Positions 15,868 to 22,500 of a stretch of DNA of 34,445 bases are shown here, in pieces. Location of the stretch: the NCBI GenBank assembly GCA_009783695.1, contig WRCY01000022.1, positions 1 to 34,445 on the forward strand. Direction: 5' to 3'. The position numbers and the translations under genes are program-made. Under the pieces are notes generated by a model, which made no database searches, was not told where the DNA came from, and saw only the letters and a program-made list of their open reading frames with translations. This stretch comes from Oscillospiraceae bacterium. Lineage in GTDB: Bacteria > Bacillota > Clostridia > Oscillospirales > Ruminococcaceae. Within the stretch, counting starts at the first letter, position 1. Each line of letters opens with the position of its first letter.

Positions 15868-15983
15868 ATTTAAGCCGCGTGTTAAAGGCTTTTCAAGTGC
15901 TGCGGGAACTTTGTTCGCGCGATGCCGCCTCATGACAGCGAGTCTTGCGCCAATCCGGGATTGGCGGGAATTAGAGGTTTAAA
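15868..15983 (+). promoter_or_regulatory. rplU 5' leader, possible L21 autoregulatory leader
   Basis: About 110 nt of leader between the promoter and the rplU ATG. It has a stem AAGCC/GGCTT near the 5' end and a perfect GCCAATC-CGG-GATTGGC hairpin (15949-15965) just before the AGAGG ribosome binding site. L21 leaders are known upstream of rplU in Bacillota; I cannot confirm the consensus by eye. Confidence 0.45.
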
Positions 15984-16289
15984 ATGTACGCAATTATCGA
16001 AACCGGCGGTAAACAGTACCGCGTGAAAGAAAACGATGAGCTTTACATCGAAAAGCTCGGCACCGAGGGTGAGATTGTATTTGAAAACGTTATACTCGTC
16101 GGGAAAGAAGACGAAATCGTAGTCGGTACACCTTACGTAAAGGGCGCGAGCGTAAAGGCCGCAATAATCAAAAACGGCAGAGCGAAAAAAATAACTGTTT
16201 TTACGTACAAACCGCAAAAAGGGCAGAAACGTAAACTCGGTCACAGACAACCGTACACAAAAGTTAAAATTGAGCAGATTATTGCTTAA
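15984..16289 (+). CDS. rplU: 50S ribosomal protein L21
   Basis: 101-residue large-subunit protein. [14 protein letters not shown] at the N-terminus and the C-terminal [22 protein letters not shown] are diagnostic. Ribosome binding site AGAGG lies 7 bases before the ATG. In most Bacillota rplU is followed by prp (ysxB) and rpmA; here prp is absent and a repeat array fills the gap. Confidence 0.98.
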   Translation: MYAIIETGGKQYRVKENDELYIEKLGTEGEIVFENVILVGKEDEIVVGTPYVKGASVKAAIIKNGRAKKITVFTYKPQKGQKRKLGHRQPYTKVKIEQIIA

Positions 16290-16303
16290 TAAAAGGTAGC
16301 TTT

Positions 16304-16560
16304 TTAAGAATGTTTCATCAAACAAAAAAAGCGTAAACGCCTTAAAAATGCACTGTACCGTTAGGGGAAGGAATAGTTTTTAAGGTTCATTAAGAATGTT
16401 TCATCAACAAAAAAAGCGTAAACGCCTTGAAAATGCACCGTACCGTTAGGGGAAGGAATAGTTTTTAAGGTTCATTAAGAATGTTTCATCAAACAAAAAA
16501 GCGTAAGCGCCTTGAAAATGCACTGTACCGTTAGGGGAAGGAATAGTTTTTAAGGTTCAT
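16304..16560 (+). repeat. Three tandem 85-86 bp repeats between rplU and rpmA
   Basis: Units start TTAAGAATGTTTCATCAA at 16304, 16390 and 16475 and differ at only a few positions. Each has the small palindrome GCGTAAACGC (GCGTAAGCGC in the third) and ends CCGTTAGGGGAAGGAATAG then TTTTTAAGGTTCAT. The ends resemble the tail of element A copy A10 (CCCGTTAGGGAAGAAAGG), so a distant relation is possible. There is no reading frame through the array. This accounts for the whole 296-bp rplU-rpmA gap. Confidence 0.95.
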
Positions 16561-16585
16561 CAAGTATGAAAGGATGATTGAAAAA

Positions 16586-16843
16586 ATGGCACATAAGAAA
16601 GGCGTAGGTTCAACCAAGAACGGCCGCGACAGCGAGTCCAAGCGGCTCGGCACTAAGCGTGCAGACGGGCAGTTTGTGCTCGCGGGCAATATCTTAGTGC
16701 GTCAGCGCGGGACAAAAATCCATCCCGGCAATAATGTCGGCCGCGGAAAAGACGACACTTTATTTGCAACTGTCGACGGCAACGTTAAGTTTGAACGCCA
16801 GGGCAAAGACCGTAAGCGCGTCAGCGTTTACGCGGCGGAGTAA
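16586..16843 (+). CDS. rpmA: 50S ribosomal protein L27, without cleavable N-terminal extension
   Basis: 85 residues from ATG 16586 ([17 protein letters not shown]...). L27 lies near the peptidyl-transferase centre with its N-terminus reaching the P site. AAAGGATG precedes it by about 9 bases; an in-frame ATG 4 codons upstream (MIEK) lies inside that site. In most Bacillota L27 starts with a nine-residue extension ending in FFA that the protease Prp removes; here the protein starts directly at the mature-type AHKKG, and prp is missing from its usual place. Confidence 0.96.
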   Translation: MAHKKGVGSTKNGRDSESKRLGTKRADGQFVLAGNILVRQRGTKIHPGNNVGRGKDDTLFATVDGNVKFERQGKDRKRVSVYAAE

Positions 16844-16853
16844 TTATGATACA

Positions 16854-16872
16854 CGGGCGGCAGTTTGCCGCC
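16854..16872 (+). repeat. GC-rich palindrome after rpmA
   Basis: GGGCGGCA / TGCCGCCC with a 3-base loop and no T-tract, followed by CCTACG. It resembles dispersed REP-like palindromes of the type GGGCGNN...NNCGCCCCTAC seen in many genomes. It may stabilise or end the rpmA mRNA. Confidence 0.6.
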
Positions 16873-16893
16873 CCTACGTTTAATTTATTACCG

Positions 16894-16966
16894 AGGTTAA
16901 ACAGTTTTAATAAAACAAAATCGGGAGATGTTGTTTTCATACCGTTTTTGTTAAGAAAGGACTAAT
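16894..16966 (+). repeat. Degenerate element A copy A5
   Basis: Keeps AAAATCGGGAGATGTTGTTTTCAT and the tail GTTAAGAAAGGACTAATTG but has lost part of the stem and is frameshifted relative to other copies. It ends 10 bases before the ATG at 16977. Confidence 0.75.
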
Positions 16967-16976
16967 TGAAAATAAA

Positions 16977-17252
16977 ATGACACTTAAATCAAAATCAATT
17001 CTGTGGCTTGTGATTTCATTCGTGCTGACGGCGGGCTTTTTCGTATTGCTTTTTATCTCGTTTAATAATAATTTTACAATCTGGTACTCGCTTTCTCTGC
17101 TTGCGGGCGCAATCTGCATGATGATTTGCTGGATTTGCTACTATCTTGCTTCAACTAAGCTTAAAGAATCCCTCGACCCCAAGGGCAGGCAGAAATATAT
17201 AAAAAAAGGCAACCGCAAGGAAAGCAGAAAGAAAGTAAACAGAATCAAATAA
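16977..17252 (+). CDS. Small two-helix membrane protein with basic tail
   Basis: 91 residues with two hydrophobic segments (about 8-26 and 35-55) and a strongly basic C-terminal tail (KGRQKYIKKGNRKESRKKVNRIK). The likely ribosome binding site is the AAGAAAGGA tail of the element A5 copy. It sits between rpmA and obgE, genes that are usually adjacent. The basic tail could touch RNA or phospholipid, but no function is recognised. Confidence 0.7.
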   Translation: MTLKSKSILWLVISFVLTAGFFVLLFISFNNNFTIWYSLSLLAGAICMMICWICYYLASTKLKESLDPKGRQKYIKKGNRKESRKKVNRIK

Positions 17253-17350
17253 TTTTGCATTACTTTGGTGTGCTTTGAAAATACCGCAGACAAAAAGAGG
17301 ATTGCAGAAGCATTATTTGAACTCGGGAACTTAAAAAGGTTGTATTAAAA

Positions 17351-18643
17351 ATGTTTGCAGATATTGTAAAAATCTCGGTTAGGGCAGGCAGCGGCGGCAA
17401 CGGCGCGGTTTCCTTTCACCGCGAGAAATACGTGGCGTCCGGGGGGCCGGACGGCGGCGATGGCGGCAAGGGCGGCGATATTATCTTCAAAGCAGACGAT
17501 AATTTATCCACGCTTATCGATTTTCGCTACAAGCGTAAATACATCGCCGAGGACGGCAAAAAGGGCGACCAGAAAAAAAGCACCGGCAAATCCGCGCCCG
17601 ACACCGTCATAAAAGTCCCTCGCGGAACTCTCATAAAAGATAGCGAAACAGGCAGGCTCATCGCCGATATTTCGGGCAGTGAGCCTGTTATAGTCGCGCG
17701 CGGCGGCAAGGGCGGCAAGGGTAACATGAACTTCGCGACGCCCCGGCGGCAGGCTCCGCGCTTCGCGAAACCCGGCTTCCCGGGGGTGAAGTTCGGGCTC
17801 ACGCTCGAGTTGAAGCTGCTCGCGGACGTAGGGCTTGTCGGATTCCCGAACGTGGGCAAGTCAAGCCTCATCAGCGCGGTGTCAGCAGCAAAGCCCGAAA
17901 TCGCGAATTACCATTTCACTACGCTCACGCCCGTGCTCGGCGTGATTAAGGTCGATGAGAAAAGCTTTGTCATGGCGGACATTCCCGGGCTTATTGAGGG
18001 CGCGAGCGGCGGCGCGGGACTTGGACATAATTTCCTTAGGCACGTTGAGCGCTGTCGGCTTATTATCCACGTCGTTGATGTTTCGGGCATTGAGGGACGC
18101 TGTCCGAAAGAAGATTTTGAAAAAATCAATTATGAATTATCACAATTTTCGCAGGAGCTCGCCGCCCTCCCGCAAATCGTCGCGGCAAACAAGTCCGACA
18201 TCGCAACCGATGAACAAATTGAGGACTTTAAAAATTATATTAATAATTGTCAATTGTCAAATGTCAATTGTCAATTGTTCGTCATTTCTGCTGCTACGAA
18301 AAAAGGCACGGCAGACTTAGTGAATCACGCCGCAGCGCAGCTCGACGACCTGCCGCCCGTGAAGCTGTACGAAGCCGAGCCGGTATCGCTTGAGGAGCTT
18401 GAACGCAGGAGCTCCGGAAAACGCGTCTTCGCCGTAAACAAGCTTGAGGACGACCTTTATGAGGTCAAGGCCGAATGGCTGGCGCCGATACTCGCGATGG
18501 TGAACATGGACGACTACGAGAGCCTGCAGTATTTCCAGCGGGTTCTGCGGTCGTCTGGGATTATCGACGCGCTGGAAGCGGCGGGGATTCAAGAGGGCGA
18601 CACGGTGAGCGTGTTTGATTTTGAGTTTGAGTTTATAAATTAG
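17351..18643 (+). CDS. obgE: GTPase Obg with C-terminal OCT domain
   Basis: Essential ribosome-assembly and stress GTPase. 430 residues: Gly-rich Obg domain (1-158) with repeated GGxGG motifs, G domain with P-loop GFPNVGKSSLI (about 164-174), DIPGLIEGAS and NKSD motifs, and a C-terminal OCT domain (about 345-428). Residues 298-309 (NNCQLSNVNCQL) are encoded by a CAATTGA-type repeat inserted in frame between the helix after NKSD and the strand leading to the SAA motif. The frame stays open, so the protein is probably functional with a longer surface loop. The ribosome binding site is weak. Following rplU-rpmA is the standard order. Confidence 0.96.
   Translation: MFADIVKISVRAGSGGNGAVSFHREKYVASGGPDGGDGGKGGDIIFKADDNLSTLIDFRYKRKYIAEDGKKGDQKKSTGKSAPDTVIKVPRGTLIKDSETGRLIADISGSEPVIVARGGKGGKGNMNFATPRRQAPRFAKPGFPGVKFGLTLELKLLADVGLVGFPNVGKSSLISAVSAAKPEIANYHFTTLTPVLGVIKVDEKSFVMADIPGLIEGASGGAGLGHNFLRHVERCRLIIHVVDVSGIEGRCPKEDFEKINYELSQFSQELAALPQIVAANKSDIATDEQIEDFKNYINNCQLSNVNCQLFVISAATKKGTADLVNHAAAQLDDLPPVKLYEAEPVSLEELERRSSGKRVFAVNKLEDDLYEVKAEWLAPILAMVNMDDYESLQYFQRVLRSSGIIDALEAAGIQEGDTVSVFDFEFEFIN
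18244..18280 (+). repeat. CAATTGA-type heptad repeat inside obgE (copy 3)
   Basis: AATTGTCAATTGTCAAATGT then more of the same unit, in the reverse orientation to copies 1 and 2. It is read in frame as NCQLSNVNCQL in the Obg G domain. Confidence 0.85.
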
Positions 18644-18884
18644 TTTTATGAACCTCTATCATTAATCTACACCCCGCGCAAAACCCCTGCCAAAAATCTT
18701 TTTCCGCGCATTGGTCTTCCACAACAACGCGCATTTCCTGATAATCTGAAAAAAACCGCTTTTCTTTCTTGTCAAGTATATTCCAAAACCTTTCCTCGGC
18801 TTTGTTCGCTTTTTTCTGCTCAAGAGATTCCAACGGCGACGTATCCTCGTAAGCGTGAAATAGTTTTGTAATCATATCATCCAT
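18633..18884 (-). CDS. Small DUF6809-like protein
   Basis: 83 residues, acidic and helical, with FFSDYQEMRVVVEDQCAEKDFWQGFCAGCRLMIEV at the C-terminus, which resembles the end of small DUF6809-type proteins found beside XRE regulators in Clostridia; assignment from memory, moderate confidence. AAAGGA lies 8 bases before the ATG. It is divergent from the XRE gene at 18977 and has a perfect minus-strand promoter with an operator-like palindrome in its spacer. Its 3' end overlaps the last codons of obgE by 11 bp. Confidence 0.7.
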   Translation of the reverse strand: MDDMITKLFHAYEDTSPLESLEQKKANKAEERFWNILDKKEKRFFSDYQEMRVVVEDQCAEKDFWQGFCAGCRLMIEVHKTNL

Positions 18885-18907
18885 TATTATTTTCCTTTCT
18901 AATATAC

Positions 18908-18950
18908 GAAGTATTTCTTCTTGTTTTCATTATACCAGAAGTTTTTCTTC
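18908..18950. promoter_or_regulatory. Pair of operator-like palindromes
   Basis: GAAGTATTTCTTC (18908-18920) and GAAGTTTTTCTTC (18938-18950), 30 bp apart, about three helical turns. The second fills the spacer of the minus-strand promoter. Binding by the adjacent XRE protein is inferred. Confidence 0.6.
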
Positions 18951-18957
18951 TTGTCAA
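18929..18957 (-). promoter_or_regulatory. Consensus promoter for the DUF6809-like gene
   Basis: On the minus strand: TTGACA (complement of 18952-18957), 17 bases, TATAAT (complement of 18929-18934). Perfect consensus; the start site would lie about 35 bases before the ATG. Confidence 0.88.
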
Positions 18958-18976
18958 TAGTTTAGAGGTAAACTTT

Positions 18977-19195
18977 ATGAATAAAATTTCAGAACGATTA
19001 AAACTATTAAGAAAAGAAAAAAAGCTGTATCAAAAAGACATGGCTGCTTTATTAAATATTACTGAACGTCAGTATAACAGCTATGAAGCGGGAAAAGTTG
19101 ATTTAAACGCGTCAAAACTCATTTTCCTCGCCGATTATTTCGACGTTTCGCTTGATTATTTAGTGGGGCGGTCGGATAGCAGAAAAAGAATCTAA
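18977..19195 (+). CDS. Small XRE-family regulator (72 aa)
   Basis: A single Cro/C1-type helix-turn-helix domain: LYQKDMAALLNITERQYNSYEAGK (residues about 17-40), then SKLIFLADYFDVSLDYLVGRSD. AGAGG lies 8 bases before the ATG. Low GC compared with neighbours suggests acquisition. It shares the fold, length and the DYL.GR ending with the regulators at 21312, 28029 and the N-terminus of the Fhs fusion. Followed by a terminator that overlaps the hicA promoter. Confidence 0.9.
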   Translation: MNKISERLKLLRKEKKLYQKDMAALLNITERQYNSYEAGKVDLNASKLIFLADYFDVSLDYLVGRSDSRKRI

Positions 19196-19222
19196 TGCAA
19201 CTAAAAAACAGTTGCATTTTTC
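19196..19222 (+). terminator. Terminator after the XRE gene, overlapping the hicA promoter
   Basis: TGCAACT (19196-19202) pairs with AGTTGCA (19210-19216), A-rich loop, then T-tract. Confidence 0.85.
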
Positions 19223-19240
19223 TTTGGTACGTGGTATACT
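19212..19240 (+). promoter_or_regulatory. hicAB promoter nested in a terminator
   Basis: TTGCAT (19212-19217), 17 bases, TATACT (19235-19240). The -35 box is the 3' arm of the terminator plus the first T of its tract. Confidence 0.72.
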
Positions 19241-19259
19241 ATAAGCAGGACGGTGCAAA

Positions 19260-19502
19260 ATGAGCAAAAAAGATAAATTAATTGCAAAATTAAAAAGTAA
19301 TCCGAAAGATTTTACTTTTGATGAAGCTAAAACCTTAATGGGTTTATGCGAGTATGTTATGTCTAACTCGGGTAAAACGAGCGGTTCACGTGTTAGATTT
19401 GAAAAGGGACAGAAAGTTTTCCATTTACACAAACCTCACCCGCAAAAAGAATTATTAAGGTATCAAATAAAAGCAATTCTTAAAGAATTAAAGGAGGAAT
19501 GA
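19260..19502 (+). CDS. hicA: HicA-type toxin (mRNA interferase family)
   Basis: 80 residues. HicA toxins have a dsRNA-binding-like fold and cleave mRNA. The conserved stretch GKTSGSRVRF...VFHLHKPHPQKELLRYQIKAILKEL matches the family, including the HKPHP-EL segment; the usual catalytic His of GSH is Arg here, as in a recognised subset. It is followed by a HicB-like antitoxin gene, which supports the call. The gene ends AAAGGAGGAATGA, so a strong ribosome binding site for the next gene overlaps its stop. Confidence 0.85.
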   Translation: MSKKDKLIAKLKSNPKDFTFDEAKTLMGLCEYVMSNSGKTSGSRVRFEKGQKVFHLHKPHPQKELLRYQIKAILKELKEE

Positions 19503-19503
19503 A

Positions 19504-19577
19504 GGTTGAAACAAGCGGCAATAAACCGGGGAAAACGAAACTTTTTTATTCCTCGTTGGTGCAGAAAGGGCATGGTG
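19504..19577 (+). repeat. Element A copy A6 between hicA and hicB
   Basis: TTG at 19506 lies 3 bases after the hicA stop and 8 after a GGAGG site. The core GGGGAAAACGAAACTTTTTT and the tail CAGAAAGGG are diverged. A frame from ATG 19499 runs through this copy into hicB without a stop (29 extra codons), so a longer HicB form could be made. Confidence 0.85.
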
Positions 19578-19585
19578 AAAATATT

Positions 19586-19918
19586 ATGAATAACGTTTTA
19601 GTTTATAAGGATTATTACGGTACTGTTGAATTTTGCCTTGAGGATAAAATTTTGTTTGGTAAAGTTATCGGTATTAACGACCATATAACTTATCATGGTT
19701 CTGATGTAAAAGCTATACAAGAAGATTTTCAAAACGCTGTCGAGGCTTATGTTGAACACTGCATTGAAATCGGAAAAGAACCTGAAAAAATGTATAAGGG
19801 CAGTTTTAATATCCGCATTAAACCCGAATTGCACAAAGACCTTGCCGTTTACTCAGCCATACACGGCATGTCGCTTAATTCCGCCGTCGAGAAAGCAATA
19901 AGAGAATATATAAATTAA
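19586..19918 (+). CDS. hicB: HicB-type antitoxin
   Basis: 110 residues from ATG 19586. The N-terminal half is the degenerate RNase H-like HicB domain (YYGTVEFCLEDKILFGKVIGIND...DFQNAVEAYVEHC) and the C-terminal half a ribbon-helix-helix DNA-binding domain (FNIRIKPELHKDLAVYSAIHGMSLNSAVEKAIREYI). HicB neutralises HicA and represses the operon. Normally hicA and hicB overlap or are a few bases apart; here element A6 separates them. The mrnC start follows with no gap. Confidence 0.9.
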   Translation: MNNVLVYKDYYGTVEFCLEDKILFGKVIGINDHITYHGSDVKAIQEDFQNAVEAYVEHCIEIGKEPEKMYKGSFNIRIKPELHKDLAVYSAIHGMSLNSAVEKAIREYIN

Positions 19919-20320
19919 ATGGATATACTAACAACACTGTCACCACTGAAAAAAGCACAAGCCCGCGCCTACAGCCCGCTCACCCTCGCCTTCCTCGGCG
20001 ACAGCTACTACGAGCTGATGGTGAGGCAAAGAATAACCCTTGAACATAACATGAGCGCAAACAAGCTCCACCTCGCCGCTGTTAAAAAAGTCCGCGCCTC
20101 CTTTCAGGCCGCCGCCTGCGAAAAAATCGCTGAGCTGCTCACCGAGGAGGAAACGGAGATTTTAAAAAGAGGCAGAAACGCAGGAGGTGCGGTTCCGCGC
20201 TCGTCGAACCCCGCCGAGTACCGCAAAGCCACCGGGCTCGAGGCTCTGCTGGGCTGGCTTCTACTTATCGGCGAAACAAAACGCGCCGAAGAATTGTTCG
20301 AGGTGATTTATAATTCCTAA
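19919..20320 (+). CDS. mrnC: Mini-ribonuclease III
   Basis: RNase III catalytic domain without a dsRNA-binding domain; in Bacillus it matures 23S rRNA. 133 residues. Acidic active-site positions appear in LAFLGDSYYELMVR (residues about 22-35) and TGLEALLGWLLL (about 103-114). ATG 19919 directly follows the hicB stop. It is usually near cysS or 23S methylase genes; here it lies between hicB and yitT. Its last codons overlap the start of yitT. Confidence 0.94.
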   Translation: MDILTTLSPLKKAQARAYSPLTLAFLGDSYYELMVRQRITLEHNMSANKLHLAAVKKVRASFQAAACEKIAELLTEEETEILKRGRNAGGAVPRSSNPAEYRKATGLEALLGWLLLIGETKRAEELFEVIYNS

Positions 20321-21209
20321 GAAAAAAAAACCTAAGGTAAAAGGCAGAAAAAGAGCGGCGTTCAAACTCTGGGCGCTGGATTTTTTAATCATAATCTTCG
20401 CGTCGGCGGTTTTCTCGCTCGGTCTGCACTGCTTCATCGCGCCCGCGAGCATCGCGCCCGGCGGCGTAACCGGCATCGCAACGATTATAAACCATCTCGC
20501 CGGCTGGCCCGTCGGTTTATTATACGGATTGTTTAATCTACCGCTTATTATACTCGGCTTCATCTTCCTCGGCAGGCACATGATGGTAAAAACCATCGTC
20601 GCGGTCGCGGTCATAACCGTCGCGACCGATTACGTTTTCGCCGCCGTTCCCGTATATGATGGCGAGAAGATTCTTGCCGCGCTTTTCGGCGGCGTAATCC
20701 TCGGCACGGGTCAGGGGCTCATTTATCTGCGCGAGGGCACGTCCGGCGGTATAGACATAACCAATCGTTTGATTTATAAAAAAGTCCCGCACATGAGCCT
20801 CGGGAAAATCACGCTCGCTGTCGATGCGGTCATCATCTCGGCTTCAATGGTTGCGTTTAAAAGCGTGGAGGCAGGGCTGTTCGCAATCGTCGCGATTTTC
20901 GTAAGCGGGCGTGTGCTCGACACGCTCATCTACGGCGGTCTGCAGGGAAAAATATTATTTATCTTCTCTGACGAGTACGAGGAAATCTCGCGTAAAATCT
21001 TAGACGAGCATCACCGCGGCGTGACGCTGCTGAGCGGTACGGGCGCATATTCGGGGCAGGAGCGCAAGGTAATCTGCTGCGCCGTGCAGAAGAACCAGTA
21101 TGTTAAAATCAAGCGCATCGCCGCCGAAACCGACCCCGGCGCGTTCATCATCATCGCAAATGCGGGCGAGGTGCTCGGCGAGGGATTTAGTCAAAACAGG
21201 ATTTCGTAG
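20313..21209 (+). CDS. yitT: YitT-family membrane protein, apparent AUU start
   Basis: 298 residues with DUF161 membrane core (about five segments) and the C-terminal DUF2179 domain (GRVLDTLIYGGLQGKILFIFSDEYEEISRKILDEHHRGVTLLSGTGAYSGQERKVICCAV). The family N-terminus (basic start, first helix, FIAPASIAPGGVTGIATI) is encoded upstream of the first ATG/GTG/TTG, which only occurs at 20529 inside the second helix. Reading back in frame gives IPKKKKPKVKGRKRA starting at ATT 20313, with a GAGGTGA site 6 bases upstream; a stop lies three codons before. I therefore annotate an AUU start overlapping the mrnC stop by 8 bp. A sequencing error is the main alternative. Confidence 0.88.
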   Translation: MPKKKKPKVKGRKRAAFKLWALDFLIIIFASAVFSLGLHCFIAPASIAPGGVTGIATIINHLAGWPVGLLYGLFNLPLIILGFIFLGRHMMVKTIVAVAVITVATDYVFAAVPVYDGEKILAALFGGVILGTGQGLIYLREGTSGGIDITNRLIYKKVPHMSLGKITLAVDAVIISASMVAFKSVEAGLFAIVAIFVSGRVLDTLIYGGLQGKILFIFSDEYEEISRKILDEHHRGVTLLSGTGAYSGQERKVICCAVQKNQYVKIKRIAAETDPGAFIIIANAGEVLGEGFSQNRIS

Positions 21210-21239
21210 ATTTTATAGGGGAAGTTTTTCATATCAATG

Positions 21240-21284
21240 CGCCTTTATGTTCGTTATATATTTATTATACACGCCTTTAAGTTC
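21240..21284. promoter_or_regulatory. Pair of direct-repeat operator candidates before XRE gene
   Basis: CGCCTTTATGTTC (21240-21252) and CGCCTTTAAGTTC (21272-21284), 32 bp apart, the same layout as at 18908-18950 but with a different sequence, as expected for a different XRE specificity. Confidence 0.6.
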
Positions 21285-21292
21285 ATTGTCAA
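21264..21292 (-). promoter_or_regulatory. Consensus minus-strand promoter facing yitT
   Basis: Minus strand: TTGACA (complement of 21287-21292), 17 bases, TATAAT (complement of 21264-21269). The downstream operator copy sits in its spacer. There is no minus-strand gene for it to serve; it would transcribe antisense to yitT. Confidence 0.75.
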
Positions 21293-21311
21293 TAGTTTTT
21301 GGAGAAAATTT

Positions 21312-21524
21312 ATGGAAAAATTTCATGAACGCTTAAAACAATGCAGAAAATCAATGAACAAAACCCAAAAACAAATGGCGGAGTTTTTGGGTGTATCGAT
21401 TCGTGCTTATCAACATTATGAATTAAATGACAGAGAGCCGCCTTTAAGCAAGGCTGTTGCACTTGCTGATTTTTTCGGCGTATCATTGGATTATCTTACG
21501 GGACGGTTTGATAAGCTCAAGTAA
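21312..21524 (+). CDS. Small XRE-family regulator (70 aa)
   Basis: Single helix-turn-helix domain: KTQKQMAEFLGVSIRAYQHYELNDREPPLSKAVALADFFGVSLDYLTGRFD. ATG 21312 is preceded by TTGGAGAAAA, 8 bases away. AT-rich against its neighbours. It lies between yitT and yebC with paired operator-like repeats upstream, so autoregulation is likely. No partner gene is visible. Confidence 0.9.
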   Translation: MEKFHERLKQCRKSMNKTQKQMAEFLGVSIRAYQHYELNDREPPLSKAVALADFFGVSLDYLTGRFDKLK

Positions 21525-21552
21525 TTACATAAGATTTTCAAGGAGAAAGTTC

Positions 21553-22293
21553 ATGGCAGGACATTCAAAATGGAGTACAATCAAACGCAAGAAAGGCGAA
21601 AAGGACGGCGCGCGCGCCAAAGTATTCACTAAAATCTCGCGCGAAATCCTCGTCTGCATAAAAGAAACCGGCAGCGCCGACCCCGCTAACAACGGGCGGC
21701 TCCGCGACCTGATTGCAAAAGCAAAATCAAACAACATCCCGAGCGACAACATCGAACGTCTGCTCAAGAAAGCGGCGGGCGGGACCGAGAAAAACGATTA
21801 CGAGGACTGCGTTTACGAGGGTTACGGACCAAACGGCGTTGCGGTCATGGTAGAGTGCCTCACCGACAACCGCAACCGCACAGCCGGCGAAATCCGTTGT
21901 TATTTCGACAAGTACGGCGGCAACATGGGTATGGCGGGCTGCGTAGCTTATATGTTTGAGCGGCAGGGCGTTGTGGCGCTTGACAACGAAGACGAAAAAA
22001 TTAATTCCGATGTACTTATGGAGCACGTGCTTGAGGCGGGCGGCGATGATTTTTCTATGGAGGACGGTACTGCTGTAGTTTATTGCACTCCCGACACTGC
22101 CGCGGCTGTCGGCGCAGAGCTCGAAAAACAAGGCTACACCGTGCTGAGTGCAGAGGCGGAGCAGATTCCGTCAACTTATGTAAAGCTTACCGAAGACGAG
22201 CATATCAAAAAGATGACGACCCTGCTTGATGTGCTTGAGGATAACGACGATGTGCAGCGGGTATCGCATAACTGGCATAACCCGGAGGAATAA
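21553..22293 (+). CDS. yebC: YebC/TACO1-family protein
   Basis: 246 residues from ATG 21553 with AAGGAG 8 bases upstream. MAGHSKWSTIKRKKGEKDGARAKVFTK is the family N-terminus; DNIERLLKKAAGG and YEGYGPNGVAVMVE are the next signatures. Members were first described as transcription factors; recent work links them to translation of polyproline stretches. An in-frame start at 21457 would overlap the XRE gene and is not conserved. Its stop is followed directly by element A7. Confidence 0.96.
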   Translation: MAGHSKWSTIKRKKGEKDGARAKVFTKISREILVCIKETGSADPANNGRLRDLIAKAKSNNIPSDNIERLLKKAAGGTEKNDYEDCVYEGYGPNGVAVMVECLTDNRNRTAGEIRCYFDKYGGNMGMAGCVAYMFERQGVVALDNEDEKINSDVLMEHVLEAGGDDFSMEDGTAVVYCTPDTAAAVGAELEKQGYTVLSAEAEQIPSTYVKLTEDEHIKKMTTLLDVLEDNDDVQRVSHNWHNPEE

Positions 22294-22451
22294 GTTTGAA
22301 AATAAATATAACTGCATCGGGGAAAACGAAACCTTTCATTCCCCGCTTATGAAGAAAGGACTTAATGAAAATAAGAACATTTGAAAATAAATATAATTGA
22401 ATCGGGGAAAACGAAACTTTTCATTCCCCGCTTATGAAGAGAGGACTTAAT
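22294..22451 (+). repeat. Element A copies A7 and A8 (85-bp period) after yebC
   Basis: TTG at 22296 and 22381. A7 starts 2 bases after the yebC stop and has CGGAGG 7 bases before its TTG. Both have the outer stem CGGGGAA/TTCCCCG fully paired and a frame ending at TTATGA. They are followed by a terminator, so they would lie in the yebC 3' UTR rather than in the leader of the next gene. The rest of the 326-bp yebC-topoisomerase gap holds a terminator-promoter and copy A9. Confidence 0.92.
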
Positions 22452-22471
22452 GAAAATAAGAACATTTGCTG

Positions 22472-22500
22472 AAATGTGGGGTTTACAAGCCCCACATTTT
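22472..22500 (+). terminator. yebC terminator whose loop is the next -35 box
   Basis: AAATGTGGGG (22472-22481) pairs with CCCCACATTT (22490-22499), 8-base loop TTTACAAG. Confidence 0.9.

Noticed and set aside
16304-16560. CRISPR array suggested by three regular repeats
   Set aside because: Units are contiguous 85-bp tandem copies without spacers, and no cas genes are near.
20529-21209. Short YitT starting at TTG 20529
   Set aside because: It would delete the conserved first helix and the APGGVTGIATI region that is encoded in frame upstream.
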